Below are positions 8,401-18,821 of a stretch of DNA of 34,153 nt, in pieces; position 1 is the first letter of the stretch; every line of letters starts with the position of its first letter. The notes beneath the pieces are model-generated. The model ran no database searches. It was given only the letters and a program-made list of their open reading frames with translations, and was not told where the DNA came from. The stretch lies in contig ABYL01000076.1 in the NCBI GenBank assembly GCA_000173575.1, positions 1 through 34,153 of the forward strand, read 5' to 3'. This DNA is from Burkholderia sp. H160. GTDB taxonomy: Bacteria > Pseudomonadota > Gammaproteobacteria > Burkholderiales > Burkholderiaceae. A program made the translations under genes and the position numbers.

Positions 8401-8430
8401 GCGTGGCCGGTCTCCCACACCTGGCCACGC
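8401..8430 (+). other. intercistronic hairpin 2 before the first permease gene
   Basis: The arms GCGTGGCCGG (8401-8410) and CTGGCCACGC (8421-8430) pair over 10 bp with one G-U wobble and a 10-nt loop. The structure ends 20 nt before the permease ATG and could also affect its translation. Confidence 0.5.
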
Positions 8431-8450
8431 CCGACTGGACGGAACTATTG

Positions 8451-9485
8451 ATGAACACTCCACTGCCCACGACCGAACAGGTCGCCCGCGATGCGCAGGC
8501 GAGCGACGCGCCGAGCTCGCTCCCGCCGCTCACCGCGCCGCGCGGAACATCGCGGCTCAATCCGGTGAAGCTCGCGCCGTACCTGTTTCTCGGTCCGTTT
8601 TTCCTGCTGTTCGCGCTGTTCCTCGCGTTTCCGCTGCTGTTTTCGCTGTACCTGTCGTTCCAGAGCTGGGACGCGACGGCGGGACTCGCGAGCATGAAGT
8701 GGGTGGGTCTGTCGAACTTCACGTTCACGCTGACCGACCCGTGGTACTGGAAGTCGCTGTACAACACCGCGTCGATGGCGATCATGTCCGGCGTGCCGCA
8801 GCACCTGGTTGCGCTGCCGCTCGCGTTCTTTCTGCAAACCGCGTTTCGCCGCTGGCGCAATTTCGTCGTGGGCCTGTATTTCCTGCCGTTCATCACGTCG
8901 AGCGTCGCGATCGCGCTGATCTTTTCGTCGCTGTATTCGACCGACTTCGGCATGATCAACCTCGCGATCGCCGAGCTCGGCAAGCTGCCCGGTTTGCACT
9001 GGCTCGCGCCCGCGCATCCGATCGAGTGGCTCTATAACCCGAAGAACGTCAAGCCCGCGGTGTCGCTCGTGATCTTCTGGCGCTACGTCGGCTGGAACAC
9101 GGTGCTGTATCTGTCGGCGCTGCAAACGATTCCGAAAGACCTCTACGAGGCCGCGCGCATCGACGGCGCGAATGGCTGGCAGCAGTTCACGCGCATCACG
9201 ATTCCGCTGATCAAGCCGATGATTTTCTTCGCGGTCACGCTGTCGATCATCGGCGGACTGCAACTGTTCGAAGAGCCGTTCATCCTGCTGCCGAACGAAG
9301 GCATGGGTACGAGCCAGTCCGGTCTGACGACGGCCGTTTATATGTATCGCACCGCATTCCACGACGGCGACTTCGGCACCGCGAGTTCTATCGCATGGCT
9401 GCTGTTCATCACGATTGCCGCGTTGATGTGGTTGAACACGCGCATCTTTCACCGCAGCGGCATGAACGAGGAGACACAGCGATGA
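8451..9485 (+). CDS. ABC sugar importer permease (MalF-type)
   Basis: This 344-residue integral membrane protein is one half of the transport channel. The first clear transmembrane helix is at about residues 41-67 (YLFLGPFFLLFALFLAFPLL). The EAA coupling motif that contacts the ATPase reads YEAARIDGANGWQQFTRI. I chose the ATG at 8451, preceded by GGACGGA. The frame stays open upstream, but the upstream extension reads through the intercistronic hairpins and looks non-coding. The next permease begins inside its stop codon (ATGA overlap), so the two are translationally coupled. Confidence 0.92.
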   Translation: MNTPLPTTEQVARDAQASDAPSSLPPLTAPRGTSRLNPVKLAPYLFLGPFFLLFALFLAFPLLFSLYLSFQSWDATAGLASMKWVGLSNFTFTLTDPWYWKSLYNTASMAIMSGVPQHLVALPLAFFLQTAFRRWRNFVVGLYFLPFITSSVAIALIFSSLYSTDFGMINLAIAELGKLPGLHWLAPAHPIEWLYNPKNVKPAVSLVIFWRYVGWNTVLYLSALQTIPKDLYEAARIDGANGWQQFTRITIPLIKPMIFFAVTLSIIGGLQLFEEPFILLPNEGMGTSQSGLTTAVYMYRTAFHDGDFGTASSIAWLLFITIAALMWLNTRIFHRSGMNEETQR

Positions 9486-10312
9486 AATCGTCGAACAACA
9501 AGGGCCGTTATATCGGCTACGCGATCGTGCTGGCGGGCGCGGTGCTGATGTTCTCGCCGTTCTACTTCATGTTCGTGTTCGCGACGCACACGAGCTCCGA
9601 GATCTTCTCGATGCCGCCTCCGCTGTGGTTCGGCAGTGCGTTTCTCGACAACATGGCCTCGCTGATGCGGCACATTCCGTTCTGGCGCAATCTCGGCTGG
9701 AGCTTCTATACGGCCGCGATGCAGACTGTGCTGACGCTGCTCGTCACGTCGATGGCCGGCTACGCGTTCGCGATGTACGAGTTCCGCTTCAAGAAGACGC
9801 TGTTCGCGGTCGCGCTGACTGCAATGCTGGTGCCGCCGTTCCTCAGCATGATTCCGACCTTCATGACGATGAACCTGCTCGGCTGGATCGATCAGCCGCG
9901 CGCGCTGTACGTGCCAGGCGCGGCCGCCGCGCTCGGCGTGTTCCTGATGCGCCAGTACGTCGCGGCGGCGATTCCGTCGGATCTGATCGAGGCGGCGCGC
10001 ATCGACGGCTGCGGCGAATTCCGCATCTACTGGAGCATCGTGATGCCGCTCTTGGGACCGGCGCTGGGCACGCTCGGGCTGATCAGCTTCATTCAGGCGT
10101 GGAACAACTTTCTGTCGGCGCTCGTCGTGCTGCGCTCGCCGTCGATGTACACGCTGCCGCTCGCGCTGCGCATTCTGCAAAGCCCGACCAATTCGGATTG
10201 GGGCGCGGTGATGGCGGGCTCCGCGGTCGCGGTGCTGCCGCTGCTGGTGCTGTTCGCGTTCACTTCGCGGCGTTTGATCGACGGTCTGACGACCGGTGCG
10301 GTCAAGGCCTGA
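9482..10312 (+). CDS. ABC sugar importer permease (MalG-type)
   Basis: The 276-residue partner permease has an N-terminal helix YIGYAIVLAGAVLMFSPFYF, several further membrane segments and the EAA loop IEAARIDGCGEFRIYWSI. The start at 9482 overlaps the preceding stop by 4 bp (ATGA). With the upstream permease it forms the heterodimeric channel of the first carbohydrate importer. Length and topology are normal for the MalG branch of the CUT1 family. Confidence 0.93.
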   Translation: MKSSNNKGRYIGYAIVLAGAVLMFSPFYFMFVFATHTSSEIFSMPPPLWFGSAFLDNMASLMRHIPFWRNLGWSFYTAAMQTVLTLLVTSMAGYAFAMYEFRFKKTLFAVALTAMLVPPFLSMIPTFMTMNLLGWIDQPRALYVPGAAAALGVFLMRQYVAAAIPSDLIEAARIDGCGEFRIYWSIVMPLLGPALGTLGLISFIQAWNNFLSALVVLRSPSMYTLPLALRILQSPTNSDWGAVMAGSAVAVLPLLVLFAFTSRRLIDGLTTGAVKA

Positions 10313-10370
10313 GATTCCTTCATTCATTTTCACGCCCTCGCGGGCATGACCATTCAGGACAACATCATCT

Positions 10371-11708
10371 ATGTCGACGTATCGATTCAAAGAAGACTTC
10401 GTCTGGGGCGTCGCCACCAGTTCCTACCAGATCGAAGGCGCAGCGCATGAGGACGGCCGTGGCCCGTCGATCTGGGACGCGTTCTGCAAGGTGCCGGGCA
10501 AGGTCGTGAACGGCGAGAACGGCGATGTCGCATGCAATCACTATCACCTCCTCGAGGAAGATCTGGATCTGATGGCCGAACTGGGCGTCAAGGCTTATCG
10601 CTTCTCGATCGCCTGGCCGCGCGTGCAGCCGACTGGCCGCGGCGCATTCAACGACAAGGGCCTCGCGTTTTACGAGCGGCTCGTCGATGGTTTGCTTGCG
10701 CGCGACATCCAGCCGTTTGCGACGCTGTATCACTGGGATCTGCCGCTGTCGCTGCAGCACATGCAAAATGGCTGGGAAAGCCGCGACACCGCTTATCGCT
10801 TTGCGGACTACGCCCGCAAGATCGGCAGCGTGCTCGGCGATCGCGTCGCGTCGATCGCGACGCACAACGAGCCGTGGTGCACCGCGTGGCTCGGCAATGC
10901 AACCGGCTATTTCGCGCCGGGCAACGCCGATCTGAAGAAAGCGGCCCACGTCGCGCACCATCTGCTGTTGTCGCACGGTCTCGCGTTGCAGGCACTGCGC
11001 GCCGATGGCGTGAAGGCGCCGCTCGGCATCGTGCTCAATCAGTCGCCGGCGGATGGCGCGACGGATTCGCCCGAAGACCAGGCCGCCGCGTCGCTCGAAT
11101 ACGCGAAGTTCGTGCGCTGGTACATGGACCCGCTTTTCAAGGGTGAATATCCGGCCGAAGCACTGCAATGGTACGGCGAGAACGGTCCGCAAGACGTGAT
11201 CCTGCCCGGTGACTTCGACGTGATCGGCACGCCGATGGACTTTCTCGGCATCAACTATTACACGCGGATCTTCGCGAGCGCATCGGGCGACAAGCGTCCG
11301 CCGGGCGCGCTCGGCTTCACGGACATGGACTGGGAAGTCTATCCGCAGGGCCTCACCGAATTGCTGACCCAGCTGAACGCCGACTACAAGCTGCCGCCGA
11401 TCTATATCACCGAGAACGGCTGCGCGGCGAAGGACGTGCTCGATAACGGTCGCGTGCACGACGCCGACCGCGTGCAGTTTTACGACCTGCATCTCGCCGC
11501 GTTGTCGGACGCTGTGCAGCGAGGCGTCGACGTGGCCGGCTATTTCGCATGGAGCCTGATGGACAACTTCGAATGGGCGTCGGGCTACGACAAGCGCTTC
11601 GGCATGGTCTATGTCGATTACGCGAGCCAGGAACGCACGCTGAAGGACAGCGCGCTGTGGTATCGCGACGTGATCGCACAACACGCCGGCGTCGCAGCCG
11701 CGCGCTGA
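10371..11708 (+). CDS. GH1 beta-glucosidase (cytoplasmic)
   Basis: The 445-residue enzyme cleaves terminal beta-linked glucose from cellobiose or aryl/alkyl beta-glucosides, with retention of configuration. GH1 landmarks are FVWGVATSSYQIEGA near the N terminus, YHWDLP (120-125), the acid/base Glu167 in ATHNEPW, and the nucleophile Glu348 in YITENG. SLMDNFEWASGYDKRFG (395-411) forms the aglycone/glycone edge. It has no signal peptide, so it acts on sugar already imported by the ABC system around it. Length is standard for bacterial GH1 enzymes. The presence of Glu in the nucleophile motif and the absence of phosphate-binding context argue for a plain glucosidase and not a phospho-glucosidase. 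Confidence 0.95.
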   Translation: MSTYRFKEDFVWGVATSSYQIEGAAHEDGRGPSIWDAFCKVPGKVVNGENGDVACNHYHLLEEDLDLMAELGVKAYRFSIAWPRVQPTGRGAFNDKGLAFYERLVDGLLARDIQPFATLYHWDLPLSLQHMQNGWESRDTAYRFADYARKIGSVLGDRVASIATHNEPWCTAWLGNATGYFAPGNADLKKAAHVAHHLLLSHGLALQALRADGVKAPLGIVLNQSPADGATDSPEDQAAASLEYAKFVRWYMDPLFKGEYPAEALQWYGENGPQDVILPGDFDVIGTPMDFLGINYYTRIFASASGDKRPPGALGFTDMDWEVYPQGLTELLTQLNADYKLPPIYITENGCAAKDVLDNGRVHDADRVQFYDLHLAALSDAVQRGVDVAGYFAWSLMDNFEWASGYDKRFGMVYVDYASQERTLKDSALWYRDVIAQHAGVAAAR

Positions 11709-11819
11709 GGCGCGCGCACGGCGTCGGGCGCACCGAACCTCGCGTGGCGCGACAGTAGTGGGGCAGTGGGATAGCGTCACGCGGGGTCTGTAAGTACAGG
11801 GATTGAGGAGGAGACATCA

Positions 11820-12935
<1,116 letters not shown>

Positions 12936-12938
<3 letters not shown>

Positions 12939-13115
12939 CCGGCCTATGCTGATGAGCGACGGGGCACCGATGGCGGACAGCGCGATGGCGAATAAAGTAG
13001 CGAGGACGATCGCGAGGCCGCCGCGGACCGCGGGCAATCGGCTATCGAACACGAGCCACAGCAGCGCGCCAGGCCGAAGCAGACGCGCGAATCGCCGCAT
13101 GCATGGATCGTCCAT
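12936..13115 (-). pseudogene. possible remnant of a YkvA-like (DUF1232) membrane protein
   Basis: Read from 13115 on the minus strand, about 60 codons give MRRFARLLRPGALLWLVFD followed by a hydrophobic LAIVLATLFAIALS segment. This resembles the N-terminal half of YkvA-family proteins, where a basic helix precedes YALSPIDLIPDF. The conserved DLIPDF part is not recognisable (it reads AIGAPSLISIG), and the frame then runs antisense through the ATPase gene. It may be a decayed fragment or a chance frame. The resemblance is from memory of the family and is weak. Confidence 0.25.
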
Positions 13116-13724
13116 TTCGATGCGGAGCGTTCATCGGGGCCGCTTGTATCGAACGATGAGGAGTGGTGCAACGAGGGCCAACGTTAGCCGACTCGCGCCC
13201 AATCTTTCGAATGGCTGTCGATGCCTTGCTGAGCGATTCCGCCTTACCGGGCTTGGTTTGCAGAGGTTTTCGGGCTGCTCGGACAGTAGTCTGGAGCTTA
13301 GGTAAAAGCCCGCATGGCGGTGGAAGATATGCGCCATTAACATCGCCTAACGTTAAGGGTAACGTTCAAAGTTTTTGCATCTTTTCGTAGATCTAGGGCA
13401 CGGGCGCACATCGGGATCGATGATGCGCCGCGGTGCTGTCCGGCCGGCTGGCCAGAGCGATCTTCGTAAAGCGGATTGATTAGATGAAAACGCAGCGGTT
13501 GCGTGCAGGTGATGGCGCTTCCGGTGCAGGCTGTGCCGTGGTCACTGTAGTCGTGGCCGCGAGTAGGTCCAGAGCCTGAGAGTGTTCCTGGCAGTAAGTT
13601 GGGAAGCAGCCGCAGAGGCAAGGTTGATAACGAATGTCAGGCCACGCATCGCAAGCGTTCGCATGCGAGCGCACCGGCCCGATACATAAAATAACCGTTG
13701 AAATTTCGATGGGTGGAGAGCGTC
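12939..13724. other. gene-poor gap between the first importer and the VapBC pair
   Basis: About 785 bp lie here with no convincing intact gene on either strand. Contents are the possible YkvA-like remnant at the left, a tandem operator-like element at 13346-13369 and the vapB ribosome site at the right. The stretch 13370-13700 shows nothing I can name. The region may be a scar of past rearrangement. Confidence 0.55.
13346..13369. promoter_or_regulatory. orphan tandem operator-like element
   Basis: Two adjacent 12-bp units, CCTAACGTTAAG and GGTAACGTTCAA, repeat the AACGTT core with 12-bp spacing. The 19 bp at 13348-13366 match 15581-15599 in 18 positions. No start codon of a recognised gene is close: the antitoxin gene starts 356 bp away and the possible remnant is 231 bp away. 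Confidence 0.5.
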
Positions 13725-13955
13725 ATGGAAAAGCGAGTATCTAAAGCCATATTCAAGTCCCGGGCCTGCGAGTTGTTTCGCCAGGTCGAGGCATTGGGTG
13801 AAACCGTCGTCGTTACCGACCGCGGACAACCCACCATCGAGATCCGGCCGTATCGCAGCAAGCAGGAGAATCCGCTGGAGCTGCTGCGCGCGTCGATCAC
13901 GCACTTCAACCTGAAGCACGCGTTGCAGCCGGTCACGGCCGAACAGGACGAGTGA
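13725..13955 (+). CDS. vapB: VapB/Phd-type antitoxin
   Basis: The 76-residue protein fits an antitoxin of a type II toxin-antitoxin pair. The N-terminal half (KAIFKSRACELFRQVEALGE, then VVVTDRGQPTIEIRPY) has the Phd/YefM-like DNA-binding fold ending in a beta strand, as in many VapB partners of PIN toxins. The C-terminal part is hydrophilic and would wrap the toxin. The start at 13725 is preferred because GGAGAG lies 8 nt upstream; an in-frame ATG at 13698 lacks such a site. The stop codon overlaps the toxin start region, the coupling expected for these pairs. It probably also autorepresses its operon. Confidence 0.85.
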   Translation: MEKRVSKAIFKSRACELFRQVEALGETVVVTDRGQPTIEIRPYRSKQENPLELLRASITHFNLKHALQPVTAEQDE

Positions 13956-14344
13956 TGATCACGCTCGACACGCTTGCGCTCGTGTGCTGGCTCGGCAGGC
14001 AGAAGGCGCTGAGCCAGGCCGCGCACGATGCAATCGATCAGGAGCTCGCCGGCGGCGAGATCCTGATCTCGGCGATCAGTGCGTTCGAAATCGCGGAATT
14101 CGTGAAGACCGGCAGCCTCGGGTTGTCGATGGATGCACGCAGTTGGGTGTCGACGTTTCTGTCGCTCGACGGTGTGCGGATGATTCCGGTCGATACCGAG
14201 ATCGCGTTTCGCGCAGCCACACTACCGCCCTCGCTCACCTCGCATCAACGGTTGATCGTCGCGACCGCGCGCACGTTTGGCGGCGCGCTCGTCACGTCGG
14301 ATGCGAAGGTGCGCGCGTCGACTTACGTCGAAACGATCTGGTGA
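13955..14344 (+). CDS. vapC: VapC-type PIN-domain toxin with an altered active site
   Basis: This 129-residue PIN-domain protein would be the ribonuclease toxin of the pair. LDT (Asp5), the FEIAE segment (Glu45) and LVTSD (Asp116) match three of the four acidic positions of the PIN catalytic centre. The third, normally in a DPFDR-like motif before LIVATA, reads TSHQR here, with Gln98 where an Asp is expected. Metal binding and RNase activity may therefore be weakened. The ATG at 13955 shares a base with the vapB stop; a GTG one codon earlier is an alternative. The gene ends convergently with R2, and the two coding regions overlap by 22 bp. Confidence 0.85.
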   Translation: MITLDTLALVCWLGRQKALSQAAHDAIDQELAGGEILISAISAFEIAEFVKTGSLGLSMDARSWVSTFLSLDGVRMIPVDTEIAFRAATLPPSLTSHQRLIVATARTFGGALVTSDAKVRASTYVETIW

Positions 14345-15399
14345 CGGCCACGGCGCTGCTTCGTGCGGACTGGGCCGGTGGAATCACGCACCACCAGTTC
14401 CGCCGGCAGCGTGATCCGCTGAGACGCGGCGTCGATGCCGGCGATCTGCGCGAGCAGCGTGTTGACCGCCGAGCGCGCCATTTGCTGGAACGGCTGACGG
14501 ATCGTGGTGAGCGCCGGGTGAAACTGCTCGGACATCGGGATGTCGTCGAAGCCGATCACCGAGATGTCTCCCGGCACGCGAAGACCCGCTTCGCGGATCG
14601 CGGCGATCACGCCGAAAGCGCTCTGGTCATTGGCCGTGAAGATGGCGGTGGGCGGCTCGGCAAGGTTCAGCAGGTCGAACGTGACGTCGAACGCCATCAT
14701 CTGCGACAGGTCGCCCGCGGCGACCAGCGAGTCTTCGCGCGGCAGGCCAAGGCGAGCCAGCGTGTCGTGATAGCCGCGTTGCCGGTCGCGCACGCCTTCG
14801 ATCGTTTCGTCGCCGGCCAGGAACGCGATGCGCCTGTGACCCAGCTCCGCAAGGTGCTCGACCGCGAGACAGGCGCCGCCGTAATTGTCCACCGATACCG
14901 ACGGAAAGCCCGTCAGCGTGCCGCGCTGATCGACGACGACGACCGGCACCTTCGCGGTGGCGAGCGCTTCGAGGCACAGCGACTCGCGCGGAAGAATGGC
15001 GAGGATACCGTCGGAAAATTGCTGGATCAGACCGAGCAGGTCGTGATGCGTATCGCGGTCTTCGTCGAACACTGTGTAGACGAGCATTTCGCAGCCCGCG
15101 CCACGCGTCGCGCGGCCCGCGCCCAGAATCAGCTCGCTGGAGAATTGTGTGTCCAGGGTCGGCGTGATGATGCCGATGATGCCGTTGCGGCCCCCCGACA
15201 GCTTCTGCGCGGTGCGGTTGACGACATAACCGATGTCCGACGCGATTCTCAGTACTTCGTCGCGGGTTTCGCGCGACACGCCAGGACGGCCGTTCAGCGC
15301 GCGCGACGCGGTCATCTGGGACACCCCGGCAAGCTTGGCGACGTGCTCGAGCGTGGGGGTTTGCCTTGCCATGCGGGTCGAAGGTGTACGAGAGGTCAT
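14323..15399 (-). CDS. LacI/GalR-family transcriptional regulator R2
   Basis: The 358-residue repressor has a helix-turn-helix in residues 16-36 ([20 protein letters not shown]), a hinge helix ([15 protein letters not shown]) and a sugar-binding-type effector domain. It is divergent from the second importer, 245 bp away, and probably controls it and itself. GTTANCGNTAAC-like sites lie near both divergent promoters (15424-15441 and 15579-15602). A second in-frame Met at residue 10 (15372) is an alternative start; neither has a clear ribosome site. The effector may be xylose or a xylo-oligosaccharide, judged from the target genes. A possible -10 box TAGAAT lies at 15451-15456 on this strand. 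Confidence 0.93.
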   Translation of the reverse strand: MTSRTPSTRMARQTPTLEHVAKLAGVSQMTASRALNGRPGVSRETRDEVLRIASDIGYVVNRTAQKLSGGRNGIIGIITPTLDTQFSSELILGAGRATRGAGCEMLVYTVFDEDRDTHHDLLGLIQQFSDGILAILPRESLCLEALATAKVPVVVVDQRGTLTGFPSVSVDNYGGACLAVEHLAELGHRRIAFLAGDETIEGVRDRQRGYHDTLARLGLPREDSLVAAGDLSQMMAFDVTFDLLNLAEPPTAIFTANDQSAFGVIAAIREAGLRVPGDISVIGFDDIPMSEQFHPALTTIRQPFQQMARSAVNTLLAQIAGIDAASQRITLPAELVVRDSTGPVRTKQRRGRHQIVST

Positions 15400-15423
15400 T
15401 GTCTGGGTCGACTCGCCAGTTAC

Positions 15424-15441
15424 GTTAGCGATACCGGTTAC
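15424..15441. promoter_or_regulatory. degenerate operator pair in the R2 leader
   Basis: GTTAGCGATACC (15424-15435) and the overlapping GATACCGGTTAC (15430-15441) each keep most of the GTTANCGNTAAC pattern. They lie just downstream of the possible R2 -10 box (15451-15456, minus), a place suited to autorepression. Confidence 0.4.
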
Positions 15442-15578
15442 GTAGTCGCTATTCTAGCAGAACCCTTTATATTTCAGCTTTCCCGCAATCAATCTATCTT
15501 ATACGGCAGTCGCGTCGGGGCCGGCCGGGACCAGGTAAAATCCCGCATAGCCTTAGTTCACGCCCAGGCCTAACATGC

Positions 15579-15602
15579 GTTAACGTTAAGGCTAACGTTA
15601 AC
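15579..15602. promoter_or_regulatory. tandem LacI-type operators before the second importer
   Basis: GTTAACGTTAAG (15579-15590) and GCTAACGTTAAC (15591-15602) are two abutting 12-bp near-palindromes, together a near-perfect mirror pair. The right end is 42 bp before the binding-protein ATG. The pair closely matches the orphan element at 13346-13369. Confidence 0.65.
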
Positions 15603-15644
15603 GTTCCAGCGGTTTCTTAAAAATCCAGAAGAGGGGACAGACAC

Positions 15645-16940
15645 ATGGCGTACCCGGCTTTGTTTAAAGCGCGGTCCATCATCGGCGCCACGGCGCTGCT
15701 ATTTTCGATGTCCGCAGTTGTTTCGAGCGCCGTAGCGGCGGAATCCAAGACGATCACAGAGTGGGACCAGCAGACCAATACGTCGTCGAGCAAGATCATT
15801 CGTGATGCGTCCGATCGCTTCGAAAAAGCGGAGCCGGGCTACAAGGTCGAGAATTCGCACGTCCTGAACGAGGCCTACAAGACGAAGCTGAAGGTGGCTT
15901 TCGGCGCGAACCAGCCGCCGTGCGTGTTCGAGAACTGGGGCGGCGGCGGCCTGCACGAGTACGTGAAATCCGGCCAGATCGTCGACCTCACGCCGTACCT
16001 GAACAAGGACTCGGCATATCGCAGCCGCTTCATGCAATCGTCGTGGGATGTCACGACGTTCGACGGCAAGACCTACGGTGTTGCTGCCGAAAACGCAGCG
16101 GCCGCGGTGGTCTTCTACAACAAGGAAGTCTTCAAGAAGTACGGCATCACGCCGCCGAAGACGTGGGACGAACTGATGCACGTCGTCGAGGTGCTGAAGT
16201 CGCACAACGTTGCAGCGTTCTCGCTCGCGAACAAGAACAAGTGGACCGGTTCGATGTACTACATGTACCTCGTCGACCGGATTGGTGGTCCGCAAGTCGT
16301 GAAGGACGCGCTCGCAGGCAAGGGCAAGGGCTTCGAAGATCCGGCGTTCGTCGAAGCCGGCAAGCGCATTCAGGAACTCGTGAAGGCTGGCGCGTTCGCA
16401 CCGGGCATCAACGGTCTTGATTACGACTCGGGGGCTTCGCGCCGTCTGCTGTACACGGGCAAGGCTGCAATGGAGCTGATGGGCGCGTGGGAAGCTTCGA
16501 CGATTGCGAACGAAGATCCTGCCTTCTCGAAGGATCTCGACTTCTTCGCGTTCCCGAGCGTGCCGGGCGGCAAGGGCGATCCGCGCGATCTGATCGGCAC
16601 GGTGGGCGATGGCTTCCTGAGCATCTCGACCGAGTGCAAGAATCCGGACGCAGCGTTCAAGCTGATCCAGGCACTGACCGACGACAAGGCGATGCAGGCT
16701 CGCGCGTCGGATGACCACAAGCTCCCGCCGGTCAATAACGTCAAGATCGACGATCCGTTCACGCAACGTCTGCAGCAACTGCTTGCCGCGGCTCCGAGCG
16801 TGCAGCTCTGGTACGACCAGGCACTGCCGCCGGCCCTCGGTGAAATGCACAAGGACACGACGCAGGCACTGTTCGGTCTGTCGCTGACGCCTGAGGCTGC
16901 TGCGCAGCAAATGGAAGCCGCCTCGAAGAAGGGCGGTTAA
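15645..16940 (+). CDS. ABC sugar importer 2, periplasmic solute-binding protein (family 1)
   Basis: The 431-residue protein has a signal peptide with basic start and hydrophobic core ([18 protein letters not shown]), cut near AVAA at about residue 32. [15 protein letters not shown] and [19 protein letters not shown] are typical of family-1 sugar-binding proteins. No lipobox cysteine is present. With a GH3 beta-xylosidase/glucosidase and xylose-oxidising genes downstream, the likely ligand is a xylo-oligosaccharide such as xylobiose. An AGAGGGGA ribosome site precedes the ATG. A strong hairpin lies between this gene and the permease gene, as in the first importer. Confidence 0.93.
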   Translation: MAYPALFKARSIIGATALLFSMSAVVSSAVAAESKTITEWDQQTNTSSSKIIRDASDRFEKAEPGYKVENSHVLNEAYKTKLKVAFGANQPPCVFENWGGGGLHEYVKSGQIVDLTPYLNKDSAYRSRFMQSSWDVTTFDGKTYGVAAENAAAAVVFYNKEVFKKYGITPPKTWDELMHVVEVLKSHNVAAFSLANKNKWTGSMYYMYLVDRIGGPQVVKDALAGKGKGFEDPAFVEAGKRIQELVKAGAFAPGINGLDYDSGASRRLLYTGKAAMELMGAWEASTIANEDPAFSKDLDFFAFPSVPGGKGDPRDLIGTVGDGFLSISTECKNPDAAFKLIQALTDDKAMQARASDDHKLPPVNNVKIDDPFTQRLQQLLAAAPSVQLWYDQALPPALGEMHKDTTQALFGLSLTPEAAAQQMEAASKKGG

Positions 16941-16961
16941 TCTCCAGTTCCAAAGAAAAGT

Positions 16962-16989
16962 CCGGCCGGCACCGCACGGTGTCGGCCGG
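16962..16989 (+). other. intercistronic hairpin after the second binding-protein gene
   Basis: The arms 16962-16974 (CCGGCCGGCACCG) and 16977-16989 pair over 13 bp with one G-U wobble. Only two bases separate them, so the innermost pairs must open. It ends 11 nt before the permease GTG start and may cover its ribosome site. Confidence 0.6.
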
Positions 16990-17000
16990 CATACAAGCCC

Positions 17001-17918
17001 GTGAATATCGCACTTTCCGCTACACCCGAACGCCGGCTGAGATTCTCATCGCAGACGCTCGTCACGGTTGTCTTTCTCGCGCCGTCGCTGCTGCTGCTGG
17101 CGGTGTTCCTGCTTTATCCGCTCGTCTCCAGTCTGCGGCTGTCGCTGCTCGACTGGAATGGCCTCGGCAACACTGCCCGTTATGTCGGGTTCGCGAACTG
17201 GGGGCGACTCGCCCACGATACGGTGTTCTGGCAATCGCTGAAGAACAACGTGATTCTTGCTGTCGCGTCGATCATCATCCAGCTTCCTATCGCGCTCGCG
17301 CTCGCCGTGCTGCTCGAAAAGGCCGGCCGTGGCTCGCGCCTGCTCAAGGTCCTCTATTTCCTGCCGCTGCTGATGTCGAGCGTGGCGATCGGCGTGCTGT
17401 TCAAGCAGATCTACGATCCGAATTTCGGCCCGCTCAACGTCGCGCTGCAGGCATTGGGGCTTGATGGCCTCGCGAAGGACTGGCTAGGCGACCCGCATTT
17501 TTCGCTGGCTGCGACCATCGCCGTAATCATCTGGCAGAACGCGCCTTTCTACATGATTCTGTTCCTCGCCGGTCTCTCGTCGATGCCGGCCGAAGTCAAC
17601 GAAGCGGCCCTCCTCGACGGCGCTTCCGAATGGACCATTTTCTGGCGCATCAAGCTGCCGCACCTGCAAGGCACGGTGCGCACGGCTGTGCTGCTGTCCG
17701 TGCTCGGCTCGCTGCGTTACTTCGATCTCGTCTTCGTCATGACCGGTGGCGGCCCCGAAGGCTCGTCCGAGGTGATGGCCACCTACATGTATCGCACGGT
17801 GTTCAGTTCGTTCCAGCTCGGGTACGGCAGCACCATCGGCTCGGCGATGTTCCTGATCGTCATTACGGTGGCGGCGGTATCGATGTACTTCACCCGCCGT
17901 TATGCAACCGAGGTCTGA
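17001..17918 (+). CDS. ABC sugar importer 2 permease (MalF-type)
   Basis: The 305-residue integral membrane protein opens with a membrane helix at about residues 20-45 ([20 protein letters not shown]). It carries the coupling loop [18 protein letters not shown]. The start is GTG at 17001, with no recognisable ribosome site because the intercistronic hairpin occupies that place. This implies low or coupled translation relative to the binding protein. It pairs with the permease that starts 4 bp after its stop. Confidence 0.91.
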   Translation: MNIALSATPERRLRFSSQTLVTVVFLAPSLLLLAVFLLYPLVSSLRLSLLDWNGLGNTARYVGFANWGRLAHDTVFWQSLKNNVILAVASIIIQLPIALALAVLLEKAGRGSRLLKVLYFLPLLMSSVAIGVLFKQIYDPNFGPLNVALQALGLDGLAKDWLGDPHFSLAATIAVIIWQNAPFYMILFLAGLSSMPAEVNEAALLDGASEWTIFWRIKLPHLQGTVRTAVLLSVLGSLRYFDLVFVMTGGGPEGSSEVMATYMYRTVFSSFQLGYGSTIGSAMFLIVITVAAVSMYFTRRYATEV

Positions 17919-17921
17919 ACC

Positions 17922-18752
17922 ATGAACAAGAAACTACGCTTCCCTCGTGTGGGGATTCCTTTGCTGGCATTGATCTGGCTCGCTGTAACGACGATCCCGT
18001 TTCTGTTCATGATCGCGTCGAGCTTCAAGAGCCAGGAAGAGACCTTCGCGACGTCCGTGTGGGCGCCGCCGAGCCACGTCTACTGGGGCAATTACGCGGC
18101 CGTGCTGCAGGGGCCGTTCTTCACGTATTTCCGTAACAGCGTATTCACGGTGGGCGTGTCGGTGCTGCTGATCGTCATCATCAGCGCGATGGCGGCCTAC
18201 GTGTTTGCGCGCTTGCGCTTCGCACTGAACAAGACGCTCTTCGGTCTCGTGGTCGCCGGCATGATCGTGCCGCTGCATGCGACCCTCGTGCCGATCTATC
18301 TGCTCACGCGCAATCTCGGTCTTTACGATACGGCGTTCGCGCTGCTCGGCCCTTACGTGGCCCTCAGTCTGCCGGTGTCGATCTTCATCCTGACCGAGTT
18401 CATGCGGCAGATTCCGCGCGAGCTCGAAGAAGCGGCGCAGCTCGACGGCTGCAGTCCGTTCCGCATCTTCTGGCGTATTTTCTTCCCGCTTTCGGCACCG
18501 GGGCTCGCCACCGTGACGATCTTCAACGGCATTGGTCTCTGGAACGAGTTCATCTTCGCGTACATGCTCACCTCGACGTCCGAGCACCGTACGCTGCCGC
18601 TCGCGATTTGGGACTTCATGGGGCAATACGCGTCGAACATACCGTCGATGTTGTCGGTCCTCGTGCTCACGTCGTTGCCGCTGATCGTTGCCTACGCGTT
18701 CGGTCAGGAGCGCGTGATCAAAGGGATGATGGCTGGCTCGCTCAAGGGCTGA
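17922..18752 (+). CDS. ABC sugar importer 2 permease (MalG-type)
   Basis: The 276-residue second channel subunit has an N-terminal helix around residues 12-33 ([20 protein letters not shown]) and the coupling loop [18 protein letters not shown]. It ends with the usual cytoplasmic [12 protein letters not shown] tail. It begins 4 bp after the previous stop, so the two are almost certainly co-transcribed and coupled. Length is standard. Confidence 0.93.
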   Translation: MNKKLRFPRVGIPLLALIWLAVTTIPFLFMIASSFKSQEETFATSVWAPPSHVYWGNYAAVLQGPFFTYFRNSVFTVGVSVLLIVIISAMAAYVFARLRFALNKTLFGLVVAGMIVPLHATLVPIYLLTRNLGLYDTAFALLGPYVALSLPVSIFILTEFMRQIPRELEEAAQLDGCSPFRIFWRIFFPLSAPGLATVTIFNGIGLWNEFIFAYMLTSTSEHRTLPLAIWDFMGQYASNIPSMLSVLVLTSLPLIVAYAFGQERVIKGMMAGSLKG

Positions 18753-18821
18753 TCGGCATCGAAAACCACCTCGAATCGTGCGGGCTGAAGCGGCCCGGAC
18801 ACCGAACTTCGCATAAACGAT

